From Panonychus citri (taxonomy: Eukaryota; Arthropoda; Arachnida; Trombidiformes; Tetranychidae), in assembly GCF_014898815.1 (NCBI RefSeq), contig NW_026515506.1, positions 1 to 64,000 on the forward strand: DNA of 64,000 nucleotides, written 5' to 3'. Shown piece after piece: positions 1 to 9,042 of the stretch (positions are counted from its first letter, which is position 1; every line of letters starts with the position of its first letter). Position numbers and translations under genes: made by a program. The notes under the pieces are model-generated. The model did no database searches and was not told the origin of the DNA. It saw only the letters and a program-made list of their open reading frames with translations.

Positions 1-75
1 GATTCTACCATTTCCAGTTTCAGAAAAAATACGTTGATTGACAAAGTTTTATACCGAGTTGTTAATTAGTAAACA

Positions 76-412
76 TTACAACAATTGAAACCAACCAACC
101 ATAATTAAAGTTTGAACTTTTCCAATTGAATTGAAATTACAACAATTGAAATCAACCAACCATAATTAAAGTTTGAACTTTTCCAATTGAATTGAAATTA
201 CAACAATTGAAACCAACCAACCATAATTAAAGTTTGAACTTTTTCAATTGAATTGAAATTACAACAATTGAAACCAACCAACCATAATTAAAGTTTGAAC
301 TTTTCAATTGAATTGAAATTACAACAATTAAAACCAACCAATCATAATTAAAGTTTGAACTTTTCCAATTGAATTGAAATTACAACAATTGAAACCAATC
401 AAACATAATTAT
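76..412. repeat. 61-bp tandem array
   Basis: Units start at 76, 137, 198, 259, 319 and 380, giving a period of 61 (once 60). There are five full copies and a partial sixth, with only a few substitutions between them. Each unit contains CAACAATTGAAACCAACC and AATTAAAGTTTGAAC. It lies upstream of the candidate primer-binding site and may be part of the U3/R region of a left LTR, where such arrays often act as enhancers. That placement is inference, because the right LTR is missing. Confidence 0.9.
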
Positions 413-532
413 AATTAATTATTGAAAGTTTCAAGTTAAACAATCAGAACCATTTAATCATTAATTAAGATAATTTATGAAGTTTGTGAACCAAATTAAT
501 AAAGTAATAACTAGAATCATTTTATCATAATT

Positions 533-545
533 TGGGGGTAATCAC
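533..545 (+). other. Candidate primer-binding site
   Basis: TGGGGGTAATCAC directly follows CATAATT. Errantivirus-type LTRs commonly end in -ATT followed by a TGG-starting sequence complementary to a tRNA 3' end, and the position 640 bases before gag is reasonable. I cannot assign the tRNA and see no second LTR to confirm the boundary. Confidence 0.3.
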
Positions 546-571
546 TTATACTTGTAAAGCAGACTAAATAT

Positions 572-932
572 AAGTCTCTCTCTTCTCTCTCTTTTGAATT
601 AGAGCCTCTCTCTTTCTATCTTGAGTCTCTTTCTTCTCCCTCTTTTGCATTATAGCCTCTCTCTTTCTATCTTGAGTCTCTTTCTTCTCTCTCTTTTGAA
701 TTTAGTTCTCTTTCTTTTAATTTCAAATCCCTTTCTTCTCTCTCTTTTGAATTTAGTTCTCTTTCTTTTAATTTCAAGTCTCTTTCTTCTCTCTCTTTTG
801 AATTTAGCTCTCTTTCTTTTAATTTCAAGTTTTTTTTTATCTTTTGAATTTAATTATATTCCTTTTAATTAAGTTTTTTTTATCTTTTGAATTTAATTAT
901 ATTCCTTTTAATTAAGTTTTTTTTCTCTTCTA
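572..932 (+). repeat. Pyrimidine-rich imperfect tandem repeats in the gag leader
   Basis: CTCTTTCTTCTCTCTCTTTTGAATTTAG-like blocks recur with a period of roughly 55-65 bases and grade into TTTTTTATCTTTTGAATTTAATTATATTCC repeats (two copies near 835-915). An ORF of 83 codons across it is a by-product of the repeat and is not annotated. It probably forms the untranslated leader of the retroelement. Confidence 0.7.
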
Positions 933-987
933 ATTATGTGTAAAACATTTTGTTTGTTTTTTTGTTTAATTATTATCTTTTGGTAAT

Positions 988-1179
988 ATGAACAATAATG
1001 ATCATTATTTAAATATAGAGGAAAAAGAAGATATACAATCAATACTCGGGATTAAATTTAGAGACTCTACAATCAAAATATTACAACTATTAAGTTTTCT
1101 CTCTCCATTAATTATATTACTAATTTGGTTTATCTTTAAATTACATCAATTATACATTGAAACTCACTTCTCACCTTAA
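988..1179 (+). CDS. Small membrane-peptide ORF just before gag
   Basis: This 63-codon ORF starts with ATG and ends two bases before the gag ATG. It has a charged N-terminus with an acidic run (EEKED near residues 11-15) and one strongly hydrophobic stretch, about residues 32-52, that would span a membrane once. I recognise no family. It may be a leader peptide, the remnant of an upstream gag start, or chance. Its only support is the uninterrupted reading frame and the tight spacing to gag. Confidence 0.3.
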   Translation: MNNNDHYLNIEEKEDIQSILGIKFRDSTIKILQLLSFLSPLIILLIWFIFKLHQLYIETHFSP

Positions 1180-1181
1180 CT

Positions 1182-2189
1182 ATGGATGATCAACCTCTAT
1201 TAACAACCCTGGTGCTGGGGATTGGTAGAGAAAAGAAAAACAAATTAAATTCTACAGTAAATCAACAATTACATATTCCTAATTTCTCCGGTGATGGGGA
1301 TGAAGATTTATTAGATTGGCTTGATCATTCTGAATCAGCTGCCGTTGCTCTTGATTGGGATGAGGAGATTAAACTAAAAGCTTTACCTGCTTATTTAACT
1401 GGTACCGCTAGTAGGTGGTACCGATGTAGAATCAAACCTTTAACTGGTGATAATATTCCTAGAACTTTTGAAGATTTAAAAATCAAATTGGTTTCAGATT
1501 TAGCTCCTTCAGGTTACCGAAAAAATTTAATTAAAGAGTTAAACAATAAGAAACAACGTTCAGATCAATCAGCTATTTCTTACTCTTACGAGGTTCGAGA
1601 TTTATGTAGAAGAATCAACCCAGACATGCAAAAAGAATTAGTAAATAGCTTCATCGACAGAGGTTTAAAATCAAACATTCGAACTAGATTAGATTTACTG
1701 ACAGCTGATTCTACCTCTGACTTTATTACTAAAGTGACATTAGCTGAACGATCAACATTATCAAAAAATGATGATTTAACTGAATCCGAAGAGAATGAAC
1801 AGTTAAAAAATACAATAACGGCATTATCGCAACATTTACAACAAATTACCGAAAGATTAGATTGTTTAACTTTCCAGCAAGATATGAAAAAGCGAGAGAG
1901 AGACAACTATCGTAATTGAAATGATTATGGAAATAGTAATTATCGAAATGATAACTATCGAACTGAAAATTATCGAAATACAAATAACTATCGTGGTAAT
2001 TATCGAAATAATTATAGAATGAATAACTATCGACAAAATAATCAATCAAACGAAAATAATCAACCAATCATATGTTACGGTTGCAATGAGCCTGGACATA
2101 AAAGAAATGAATGTCCCCGAAGAGTGGACAGACCTCGAGATGATCAAAAAAGTATCGGATGGGCAACTCATGGGTCCATCGACATCTAA
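1182..2189 (+). pseudogene. gag: Gag polyprotein, interrupted by one TGA
   Basis: Structural protein of the retroelement particle. The first 245 codons resemble the retrotransposon gag capsid domain: a WL...E..A start, a TGTASRWYR helix near residue 83, and FEDLK through Q..I.Y.YE. The frame meets TGA at 1917-1919 and then stays open to TAA at 2187-2189. After the TGA comes a low-complexity segment with about eight NYR triplets, then one CCHC zinc knuckle (CYGCNEPGHKRNEC), the nucleocapsid RNA-binding part. The stop therefore separates capsid from nucleocapsid. The TGA sits among repeated CGA arginine codons, so a CGA-to-TGA transition is the simplest origin. Readthrough is the alternative. 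The ATG at 1182 is the first one in frame after the leader. Confidence 0.8.
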
Positions 2190-2928
2190 AGATGATAATT
2201 GGAGAACCCAAAATCAATCACAAGATAATAGAAAACAACCTTGGTTTTTAAACAGAAATTTAAGTAGATCGCCTCCTCGTTCGATGCGTCCACCTCGACC
2301 AGACGGATATCAGAATTACCCTCAATCAACTACACCACGAAATCGATCTTTAAGTCCTCGACCTAGAGGACGACCACGACAAAACTCTCCTCACCCCCAA
2401 GGTAGAGGTAGACCAAGATCAAGATCAAGATCACCATCAAGTGATAAAAGAACCAAAGTGGTCAAAACAGTTTATACTGAATATGGTGATGATGATGAAG
2501 TAAAAATTTCGAGTTCAATCATTTCAAATTTATTCAAAGAAAAGAATCAATTAATATTTACTAAAGCAAAAATTAAAGAAAAGGAGGTAGAATGTTTGGT
2601 TGATACAGGAGCTGAAGTCTCATTACTGTCCAAACATTTAGCTCATAAATTATCACTGGATTATCACAACTATAAAGGTCCAATCCATTTAACCGCGGGA
2701 AATCAACCACTAAAAGTAATTGGTGAGACTTACATCAAAATAGAAATTCCCGATGGTCCAACTAAAATAGAAATTAAATCACCTATGATTATCGTTGATA
2801 CCTTGCCGTCAGGAATTGAGGCCATCATTGGACAAAATATTCTAGAAAAAGGAAAATTTTTCATTGATTGTAAACGAAGAAAATTAATCATTCCATTGAA
2901 CCCAAAGGAAAAATTCGAATTAAATTAG
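2086..2928 (+). pseudogene. pol: Pol N-terminal part: SR/RG-rich linker and retroviral-type aspartic protease
   Basis: Open in the frame one base ahead of gag and overlapping its end, so expression would need a frameshift; the first ATG may not be used. Residues about 60-125 are rich in Arg, Ser, Pro and Gly (RGRPRQ, SRSRSRSPSS). The protease follows. VDTGAEVSLLS near residue 172 holds the catalytic Asp, and IIGQNIL near residue 248 is the second family hallmark. The protein would process the Gag-Pol precursor. It ends at TAA at 2926-2928, where the reverse transcriptase should begin but does not. Confidence 0.8.
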
Positions 2929-2960
2929 ATTCAATTAAATTCGATTAAATTAGTAAATTA
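2929..2960 (+). other. Deletion junction: reverse transcriptase core missing
   Basis: Only about 25 AT-rich bases, with repeated AATTAAATT/GATTAAATT words, separate the protease stop from coding sequence matching the last part of a gypsy reverse transcriptase (FTRLQNAGLTLKPNKCSF). The fingers and palm, including the YxDD motif, are absent. Gypsy pol normally has about 180 residues here, so several hundred bases have been lost. The short direct repeats suggest a microhomology-mediated deletion. Confidence 0.75.
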
Positions 2961-5005
2961 GAGTTAATATTTACGAGACTCCAGAATGCAGGGTTAACTT
3001 TAAAACCTAATAAATGCTCATTTTTGAAGAAGAAAATTCTATTCTTAGGACATGTGATTAGTGAGAATGGTCAGCAAGTTGACCCAGAGAAAATAATAAA
3101 AGTTCAACAATTTCCTACTCCTAGGACAGTAAGAGATATAAAATCTTTTGTTGCTTTATGCTCCTATTATCGAAGATTCATAAAAGATTTCGCTAACATC
3201 GCCTGACCTCTCACTAACTTAACAAGAAAAGATTTACCTTTTGATTGGGGGCCTGAACAAGAGAACGCTTTTAATGAATTAAAATTTAAATTAACAACAC
3301 CGCCCGTTCTAGCCCATTATGATCCAGGGAAACAAACTCAATTGAGAGTTGACGCCTCAGGTTACGGCCTGGGGGCGATTCTATTACAAAAAGATGAGAA
3401 TGGTTACCACCCCGTCGGATTCGCCTCCCGAATATTAAGAGGAGCCGAGTTACATTACCCAGTGTCTGATAAAGAATGCTTGGCCATAGTTTGGGCAGTA
3501 CAAAAATTCCAAGTCTATTTAGAGGGAATTAAATTTGAAGTAGTAACTGACCATTGTGCTTTATGCCACATTCATTCAAAAAAAGTCTTCCCCGCGCGCT
3601 TACAACGATATGCAATGGCGCTCCAATCATTTGACTTTACAGTTAAATATAAATCAGGTAAAACTCACGCTGATGCCGATTGTTTATCACGATATCCAGT
3701 TGATGATATTGTTTTTGATAATCAAAAAGATGAATGTGAAGAATTGTTCACATTATTAGTTAACCAAGTTATTGAAGAAAAAATGAATTTAGTTGATGAA
3801 CAACGAAGAGACCAACGAATCATCAAAATTATTGAGCAATTAGAAAACTTTTCTCATTTAGATTCCAAAGAAAGGAAATTAATTTCTAAATATAAAATCC
3901 GAGAGAATCTATTATACCGATTAACAATTAACCATTATGGAGAGAGTTGGAATATAGTTATTCCTAAGAGATTTATTAAGCAAATTTTGCAAGAATATCA
4001 TGATTCGATCTTGTCCGGTCACCCAGGGATCTTTTCTACTTACAATAAAATTAAACAACATTATTGGTGGCCACAGATGAGTAGAGATGTAACAAATTAC
4101 GTTTGAAGTTGTCTAATCTGTCAATTAGATAAAAGAGGAAGTGGAACCTTAGAAGCTCCATTAAAATCAATAATTGTTAATAATGCATTCGAGAAAATTG
4201 GAATCGATTTAATTGGTCCCTTCCCAACATCTAAGAAAAACAATTATATTATCGTATGTACCGATTACTTTACACGATGGGTAGAGGTTGCAGCAATCAA
4301 AGATATGACCGCTGAATCAACAGCGACTTTCCTAATTAACTCGATTTTCCTCAGACATGGTTGCCCAAGAACAATTGTTTCAGATCAAGGTAGAAATTTT
4401 ATATCTTCAGTGGTTGATCAAATTAGAGTTTTCTTCCAAAGTAAATGGTCATTTTCAACCGCCTATCATCCAGCAACAAATGGCCTAACAGAAAAGGTAA
4501 ATCAAACATTATGTTCAATGTTAACTCGTTATTGTAAAAAAGAAAACACCCAAAAGTGGAGTGAATTAATCCCGGTGCTGGGATTCGCTTATAACTCGAG
4601 TGTAAATCAATCCACGAAAGCCTCTCCTTTTTATTTACTATATGGTCGTCAACCAACCTTACCCATTGATATTATAATTAACAACCAGACATTTAAACAA
4701 TTACCGTCTAATTTAAAATCAACAATCAAAAAATGGCCTGAGATTTATGATCAAGCAAAACTTCTCTCATTGAACTCAAAAGAAAATCAAAAAATTCAAC
4801 ATGATCGGAAGAAATTACGAACTTATCAAGTAGGAGATGAAGTAATGTACAAGCAATTTCAGGGACCAAAGAAACTGAAGCAAAAATTTAAAGGACCATA
4901 TAAAGTGATAGAGCAACAAGGAGAAACCACTTATAAAATATTAAGAACCGATAAAAAGGAAAAAATAAGACGAGCCCATAGTAATCAACTCAAGCCGTAC
5001 TTTCA
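2949..5005 (+). pseudogene. pol: Pol C-terminal part: RT thumb/connection, RNase H, integrase
   Basis: One frame runs from 2949 and is broken only by TGA at 3204-3206 and 4104-4106. In order: the end of RT (KKKILFLGHVISENG, YYRRFIKDFANIA); RNase H with D of RVDASGYGLGA, E of DKECLAIVWA and D of VVTDHCAL; the DADCLSRYP linker; the integrase HHCC zinc domain (HPGIFSTYNKIKQHYWWP then C..C after the second stop); the catalytic triad D (GIDLIGPF), D (VSDQGRNF), E (TEKVNQ); and a GPY/F-type tail (FKGPYKVIEQQGE). Both stops fall where family members usually have a basic residue. Without RT and with two stops the product is inactive unless supplied in trans. The frame continues without a stop into env. 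Confidence 0.85.
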
Positions 5006-6580
5006 TAGAAATTTAATTAATTTAGTAACAATCTTAAGCATACTTACACGAATTGAGATGTTAGAGATCTCTCCTTTTATCTCTGGTGAACCTATTCTAT
5101 GGAGAAAAACTGACTATCACCCAAGAAAATCAGCTCAACAAGTCTCTGTCATACTAGCATTTTCAAACCCATGTAAAGAAATCCCAATTGTTCTAAAAAC
5201 AGACAAGGAAAGAAATGAATCCATTACATGTGAGTATAATCCAGCCATGTGTAAATATGTAAGGCAAATTCTGGACAAATTTGAAGAACATTGTTCATCA
5301 TTTATTGATGAAAATTACATAAATCCTATTCGTAATATACCGAATGTAACAACCAAACCAGAAGAAAATATTATAAAAATAAGACGAGAAATAATCACTG
5401 CGGGAACTGTAGCCACCACAATAATAGTTGGTGGAATAGTAATTAGTGGCGTTAACTATTTATATAAACACATTTTCAATCCCGAAATAGAAATACAACC
5501 AGTACTAACATCCATCGCAGAGTCTAACCAAGAATATAAGAAGCTGATAAAAAAGCAGTTTGAACAATTACATAATGTAAGCCAACAACTGTTTCTAATT
5601 TCTTTCGATGTGAATCAACTGCCTCAATATTTACCGTTAATAACATTTCAAGCCGCCGATACAGTAACGCAAGCAAATAACCAGCTTAATCAATTAAAAC
5701 ATTTTAATGAAACAATTAGAGAAGCTAAACCAAGGATTGATAAGAATTTCTTTAAATACTTCAGAATTGTTTTACCCTGCTCACCAGAATGTTCATTAGA
5801 TGAAATTGAAAATGTTAATGTAAACGTATACAATAACGAAAGATTTCCAACATTAATGGTAAATTTTACAACATTTTTACGAGATACCACTAACCAAATA
5901 TTTCAAGCAGATGCATTTACATTATATAATAAAAATAATACACACACTTGAAAGGTCATAATCCTATCTTTAAGAAAGTATCGAATTGTAAAGAAAACTT
6001 GAAGAAAATTGAACTTTGGAAGAATGAAGTTTGTTTCAGCAATAGCCCTAATGTTACCACATACGCAGAAACGATTCAAGTTAAACAAATGGGAGAGCAG
6101 TATTTAATACATTGTGCAGGACACCCAATTACTTTATATAGTAATATTAAATATATTTGTCCAAATAATGTGATAAGATTATCAAAATATACTAATTTTA
6201 CTATCGATGACCTAGAATATACAGTTCAAAAGTTCCAAATTCACAGTCAAGGTTCACCGGTATCAGAACATACACATGCAATCAATTTACGATTAACTCA
6301 ACCATCGGCTAAAGAATTACAAATTGAACCACTTGATTTCACATTAATCGATGAAGCTCAAGAGAAAATTGAGACAAGTATCAATCACCTTAAAATCAAT
6401 TGGAAAATGAATGTACCAATGTGGATTTGGATACTTATTAGTATTACCATCAGCTTCTTGTGTTGTGTTATTGGTTGTAGATTAATCCCTTATCCAAAAA
6501 GATCAATCAACTCTGTAATAGTTAATAGAGAAAATAAGGAAAATAAGGACATTATTATACCTTTACATCAGTGTTATTAA
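5006..6580 (+). pseudogene. env: Envelope-like glycoprotein remnant
   Basis: Begins in the integrase frame without an intervening stop. A hydrophobic stretch near 5017-5055 could be a signal peptide if translation starts from a spliced mRNA. A basic IRR precedes a long hydrophobic, Gly/Val/Ile-rich segment (about 5390-5470), laid out like a cleavage site followed by a fusion peptide. The frame closes at TGA 5949-5951 inside an (AC)n run and coding continues one frame over, to 6580, with several Cys and a C-terminal membrane anchor (MWIWILISITISFLCCVIG) followed by a short basic tail. The layout (cleavage site, fusion-like segment, single anchor) matches envelope proteins of insect errantiviruses in general form. 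Specific homology is not proven by eye. Confidence 0.65.
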
Positions 6581-6595
6581 TACAAATAAAATCAA

Positions 6596-6867
6596 TGCTC
6601 CGGTGCTGGGGCAGGTTTTCGAAATTCTCCGGTGATGGAGATAAAATTAATTAAATAATGATAAATTCAATTCACCCGGTGATGGGAATAGAATAAATTA
6701 AACCAAAATCATCTTTTCACCCGGTGATTGGATTTTCAAGGTTCTAATGACAAAATTTCTACTAACCCGGTGATTGGGTGTTAAACTTAAAATTTATGAT
6801 AAGGTTTCAACCAACCCGGTGATGGGCAATCTAATACTTATTATTCAAAACTCCGGTGATTTGGAGT
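6596..6867 (+). repeat. Cluster of seven GGTG(A/C)T motifs, mostly in short hairpins
   Basis: Seven copies lie at 6596-6613, 6626-6641, 6674-6687, 6719-6732, 6765-6779, 6814-6827 and 6850-6867, about 45 bases apart, between env and the next ORF. Six have the core GGTGCT or GGTGAT in the loop of a self-complementary stem: TGCTCC/GGGGCA, TCTCC/GGAGA, CCC/GGG, ACCC/GGGT, CCC/GGG and ACTCC/GGAGT. In two of these the loop is one or two T longer. The copy at 6719 can form only two base pairs. Related hairpins occur at 1207, 1285, 4568 and 8010. Confidence 0.85.
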
Positions 6868-6916
6868 AGATGAATAATTGAAATTTTTTCTTTCTTTTCT
6901 TTCCTTTACAATTAGG

Positions 6917-7961
6917 ATGGAAGAAGATTGGAATAAAACAAACGCTCCTCCACATCCAAAATTACTCGCTTTTCAAAAAAGTATGGAAAATCTAAAGATA
7001 AAATCAAAGAACAATTATTCAACCACTAAACAACAACTTACGAATCAGAATGCAAATCAATTTAGATTAATTTCAACAGCATCAATATTCAGAAAGTGCT
7101 ACTTGATCCTCTCAATTTTTGCGTCAAAGTACACCAATTATTATGGTCACGTCTGGAGACCAGAATTAGTGTCATCCGAATATGAAATAAGTGGTACACC
7201 CAAGGAAATGAACAAATTCACGAAACTAACAGTAACAGCAAATCATCCAGATAAACTAGAGATCGCTCATCACAATTTGGTTAAATATACAGAAAATTTA
7301 CGTAGACAAAACAGCAGAAATTCAACACAAGTAAAACTTTTTCATCTGTCCGAAAAACACTGTTCACTATGTTTTAGACTTGAGCACACAAAATTAAACT
7401 GCGAATTTTGTTCGTATTGTAGTGAGTTAGGCCATTTCAGAAGAGATTGTCCTGAATTACCTTTCAAAACTGAACATCAAATCAATATAAATATGGTAAA
7501 ATTAACACCAATAAAAAATTCACGTATAAAAGAACAAAGGAGAACTCGACGACGGGAGTTAAGGTCAGCATATGGAGGAAAGCCGTGGTGGAAAAACTTG
7601 AATAACCCGATTGCTGAACATCTAGAAAAATATATCCCAATTGGTCCAAAAAATAATAAAAAAGACACCTTATCACTTGATATTGAAGGTGATGGGATTA
7701 GTGTCCCTGGACAAATTCTTATTCCACAAGCATCAAAAACTTCGACGAGAAGATACATCTCATGTTACAATTGGCCATTCACCAGAAAGAGATGCTCGTG
7801 TTACCCTTAAGGCATACATGCAAGTCTTGAAACTAAAAGAAAATAATATAACTATACCTTCAGCTGAGGTCGTAAGAGAAATGGTTAAAAATGGACAAAC
7901 GATACAACATTGGCTTGAACATGAGCAGTTAAAACCATCATATGAAATCATCAACATTTGA
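6917..7961 (+). pseudogene. Accessory ORF with two CCHC zinc knuckles, one frameshift
   Basis: Starts at ATG 6917 (MEEDWNK). Around residues 152-184 two CX2CX4HX4C knuckles follow each other directly (CSLCFRLEHTKLNC, CSYCSELGHFRRDC), typical of Gag nucleocapsids and other single-strand nucleic-acid binders. A basic region (RRTRRREL) and a tail of charged helices follow. The original frame ends at 7810, but the better-looking C-terminal part, to 7961, is one frame over, with the switch near 7745-7755. It lies after env, where standard gypsy elements have no gene. It could be an accessory RNA-binding protein or a captured second gag-like gene. I recognise no closer family. Confidence 0.6.
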
Positions 7962-8009
7962 TAATTATTCACTTAATAATATTTAATATTTTTTTTGCTT
8001 TGTAAATAA

Positions 8010-8025
8010 TGTCCGGTGCTGGGCA
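8010..8025 (+). repeat. Isolated GGTGCT hairpin
   Basis: TGTCC GGTGCT GGGCA forms a 5-bp stem (one T.G pair) with the same loop as the 6596-6867 cluster. Its place after the zinc-knuckle ORF ties that ORF to the same element. Confidence 0.75.
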
Positions 8026-8096
8026 ATTTTATAGTAATTAATTGTAAATCAACGCGGACGTTGAACTTTTCTATGTACCCCCGAAGAACTGTAACC

Positions 8097-8252
8097 AAAC
8101 TGGTTAAACAACCAGTTTCTTTTGTTCAACCAGGTACCACCTCTCACGTGGTACCTGGTTCATTCTATTGGTTAATTTTTGGTAAAGATGAAGAAGGTGA
8201 AGGAGACAATTCTCTCCCTCACCACCAATATAATGGCCGATTTTCGGCCATT
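8097..8252. repeat. Three perfect hairpins in 156 bases
   Basis: Hairpin 1: 8097-8105 with 8110-8118 (AAACTGGTT, 4-base loop). Hairpin 2: 8128-8140 with 8148-8160 (AACCAGGTACCAC, 7-base loop). Hairpin 3: 8232-8240 with 8244-8252 (AATGGCCGA, 3-base loop). No mismatches. They lie close to the presumed right end of the retroelement. A role in 3' end formation or as remains of LTR structure is possible but not shown. Confidence 0.8.
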
Positions 8253-8280
8253 TTCCTCATGGAGACGCTGGGTTAAGTTG

Positions 8281-8480
8281 CCCATATTAAATATTAATAA
8301 ATATACTTTAAATTAAGTGAATCTCTCTCCAGTAGCAATGTCAGGTTGGCAATGTTAAACTTATCTGATCGATCATTGTGAATAAGTTTTTGCCAAGATG
8401 CGCAAACGAATTGAAAAAGCTCGCATTCAAATTTGACGGCTTTATGCCCAGTTCTGAGCACTAAAAGTACTGAGTACACT
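8281..8480. other. Unassigned AT-rich spacer
   Basis: No credible ORF or repeat seen. It separates the retroelement tail from the inverted-repeat element that begins at 8481. Confidence 0.5.
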
Positions 8481-9042
8481 ACACGGCATTTCACTAAGTT
8501 TCGAACAAGTTTTTCTTGAACTTTGTTTCTTGTACAAATACTCTTTTTGTTTTCGAGTGTTCAGACATCAGACTCGAGTTATGGTAGTTTAGGCGGTACT
8601 CAATTGTCATATTAAAATATCATTGGCATTCCTCTCGTTCTGTTATGACACAGTTTCAATGTCATTTGATGGTCACAATCAAATTCACTCGCATTGATGA
8701 AGCTCTTGACGATTTTACAATTCTTGTGAAATTTTTAGGTGCAGAGATATAGCGTTTTTGAGGCGGAATCCTTTTAATTTAACTTTCGTTAATTGCTCGT
8801 TAGCACAGAGCATGATAATAGAGAAATCTTTTTGATTTAACTACATGTTGATTTTTTGATTTGAATCAATTGCGGCCATCAAACGACCTTGAATACGTAT
8901 CCTAGTAAAATGACCGGAATGACCTTGATATTTTAAAAGACAATTAAGTATGGCCTAAACTACCATAACCTGAGTCTGGGGTCTGAACACTAAAAAAAAG
9001 TTATTCTAGAAAAACTTTTTGGAAACCTGGTGAAAGGCCCTG
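8481..9042. mobile_element. Non-autonomous inverted-repeat element, copy 1
   Basis: The left end (ACACGGCATTTCAC...AACAAGTTTTTCTTGAA) is an imperfect reverse complement of the right end (...TTTTTGGAAACCTGGTGAAAGGCCCTGT). The similarity covers about 160-180 bases of each arm, including the TATGGTAGTTTAGGCGGTACTC / CTAAACTACCATAA block. The left arm also matches, inverted, the right part of the element at 14868-16113 for about 280 bases. No ORF is present. It resembles a MITE-like or fold-back element. I could not identify a target-site duplication. Confidence 0.7.

Larger units (their letters stand above)
1..8280 (+). mobile_element. Ty3/gypsy (errantivirus-like) retrotransposon, decayed
   Basis: Ordered remains of gag, aspartic protease, RNase H, integrase with a GPY-type tail, and an envelope-like membrane protein lie on the plus strand from 1182 to 6580. 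A zinc-knuckle ORF follows to 7961. A hairpin motif shared between gag (1207, 1285), integrase (4568), the region after env (6596-6867) and 8010-8025 argues that everything to about 8025 is one element. The left boundary is outside the window or within the first 530 bases. No copy of the left-end 61-bp array is seen after 7961, so a right LTR is not recognisable and the right limit is a guess. The element lacks the reverse transcriptase core and has in-frame stops, so it is not autonomous. Confidence 0.85.

Noticed and set aside
76..412. Regular spacing of the 61-bp array considered as a CRISPR-like array
   Set aside because: The whole unit is repeated with no variable spacers, and the context is eukaryotic retroelement DNA.
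621..872. 83-codon Leu/Phe/Ser-rich ORF
   Set aside because: It is a translation of pyrimidine-rich tandem repeats and has no protein-like features apart from hydrophobicity.
7477..7758. Minus-strand ORFs opposite the zinc-knuckle gene
   Set aside because: Shadow frames of a plus-strand gene with clear CCHC motifs.
8294..8494. Minus-strand 66-codon ORF
   Set aside because: No motif, overlaps the end of the inverted-repeat element; likely chance.
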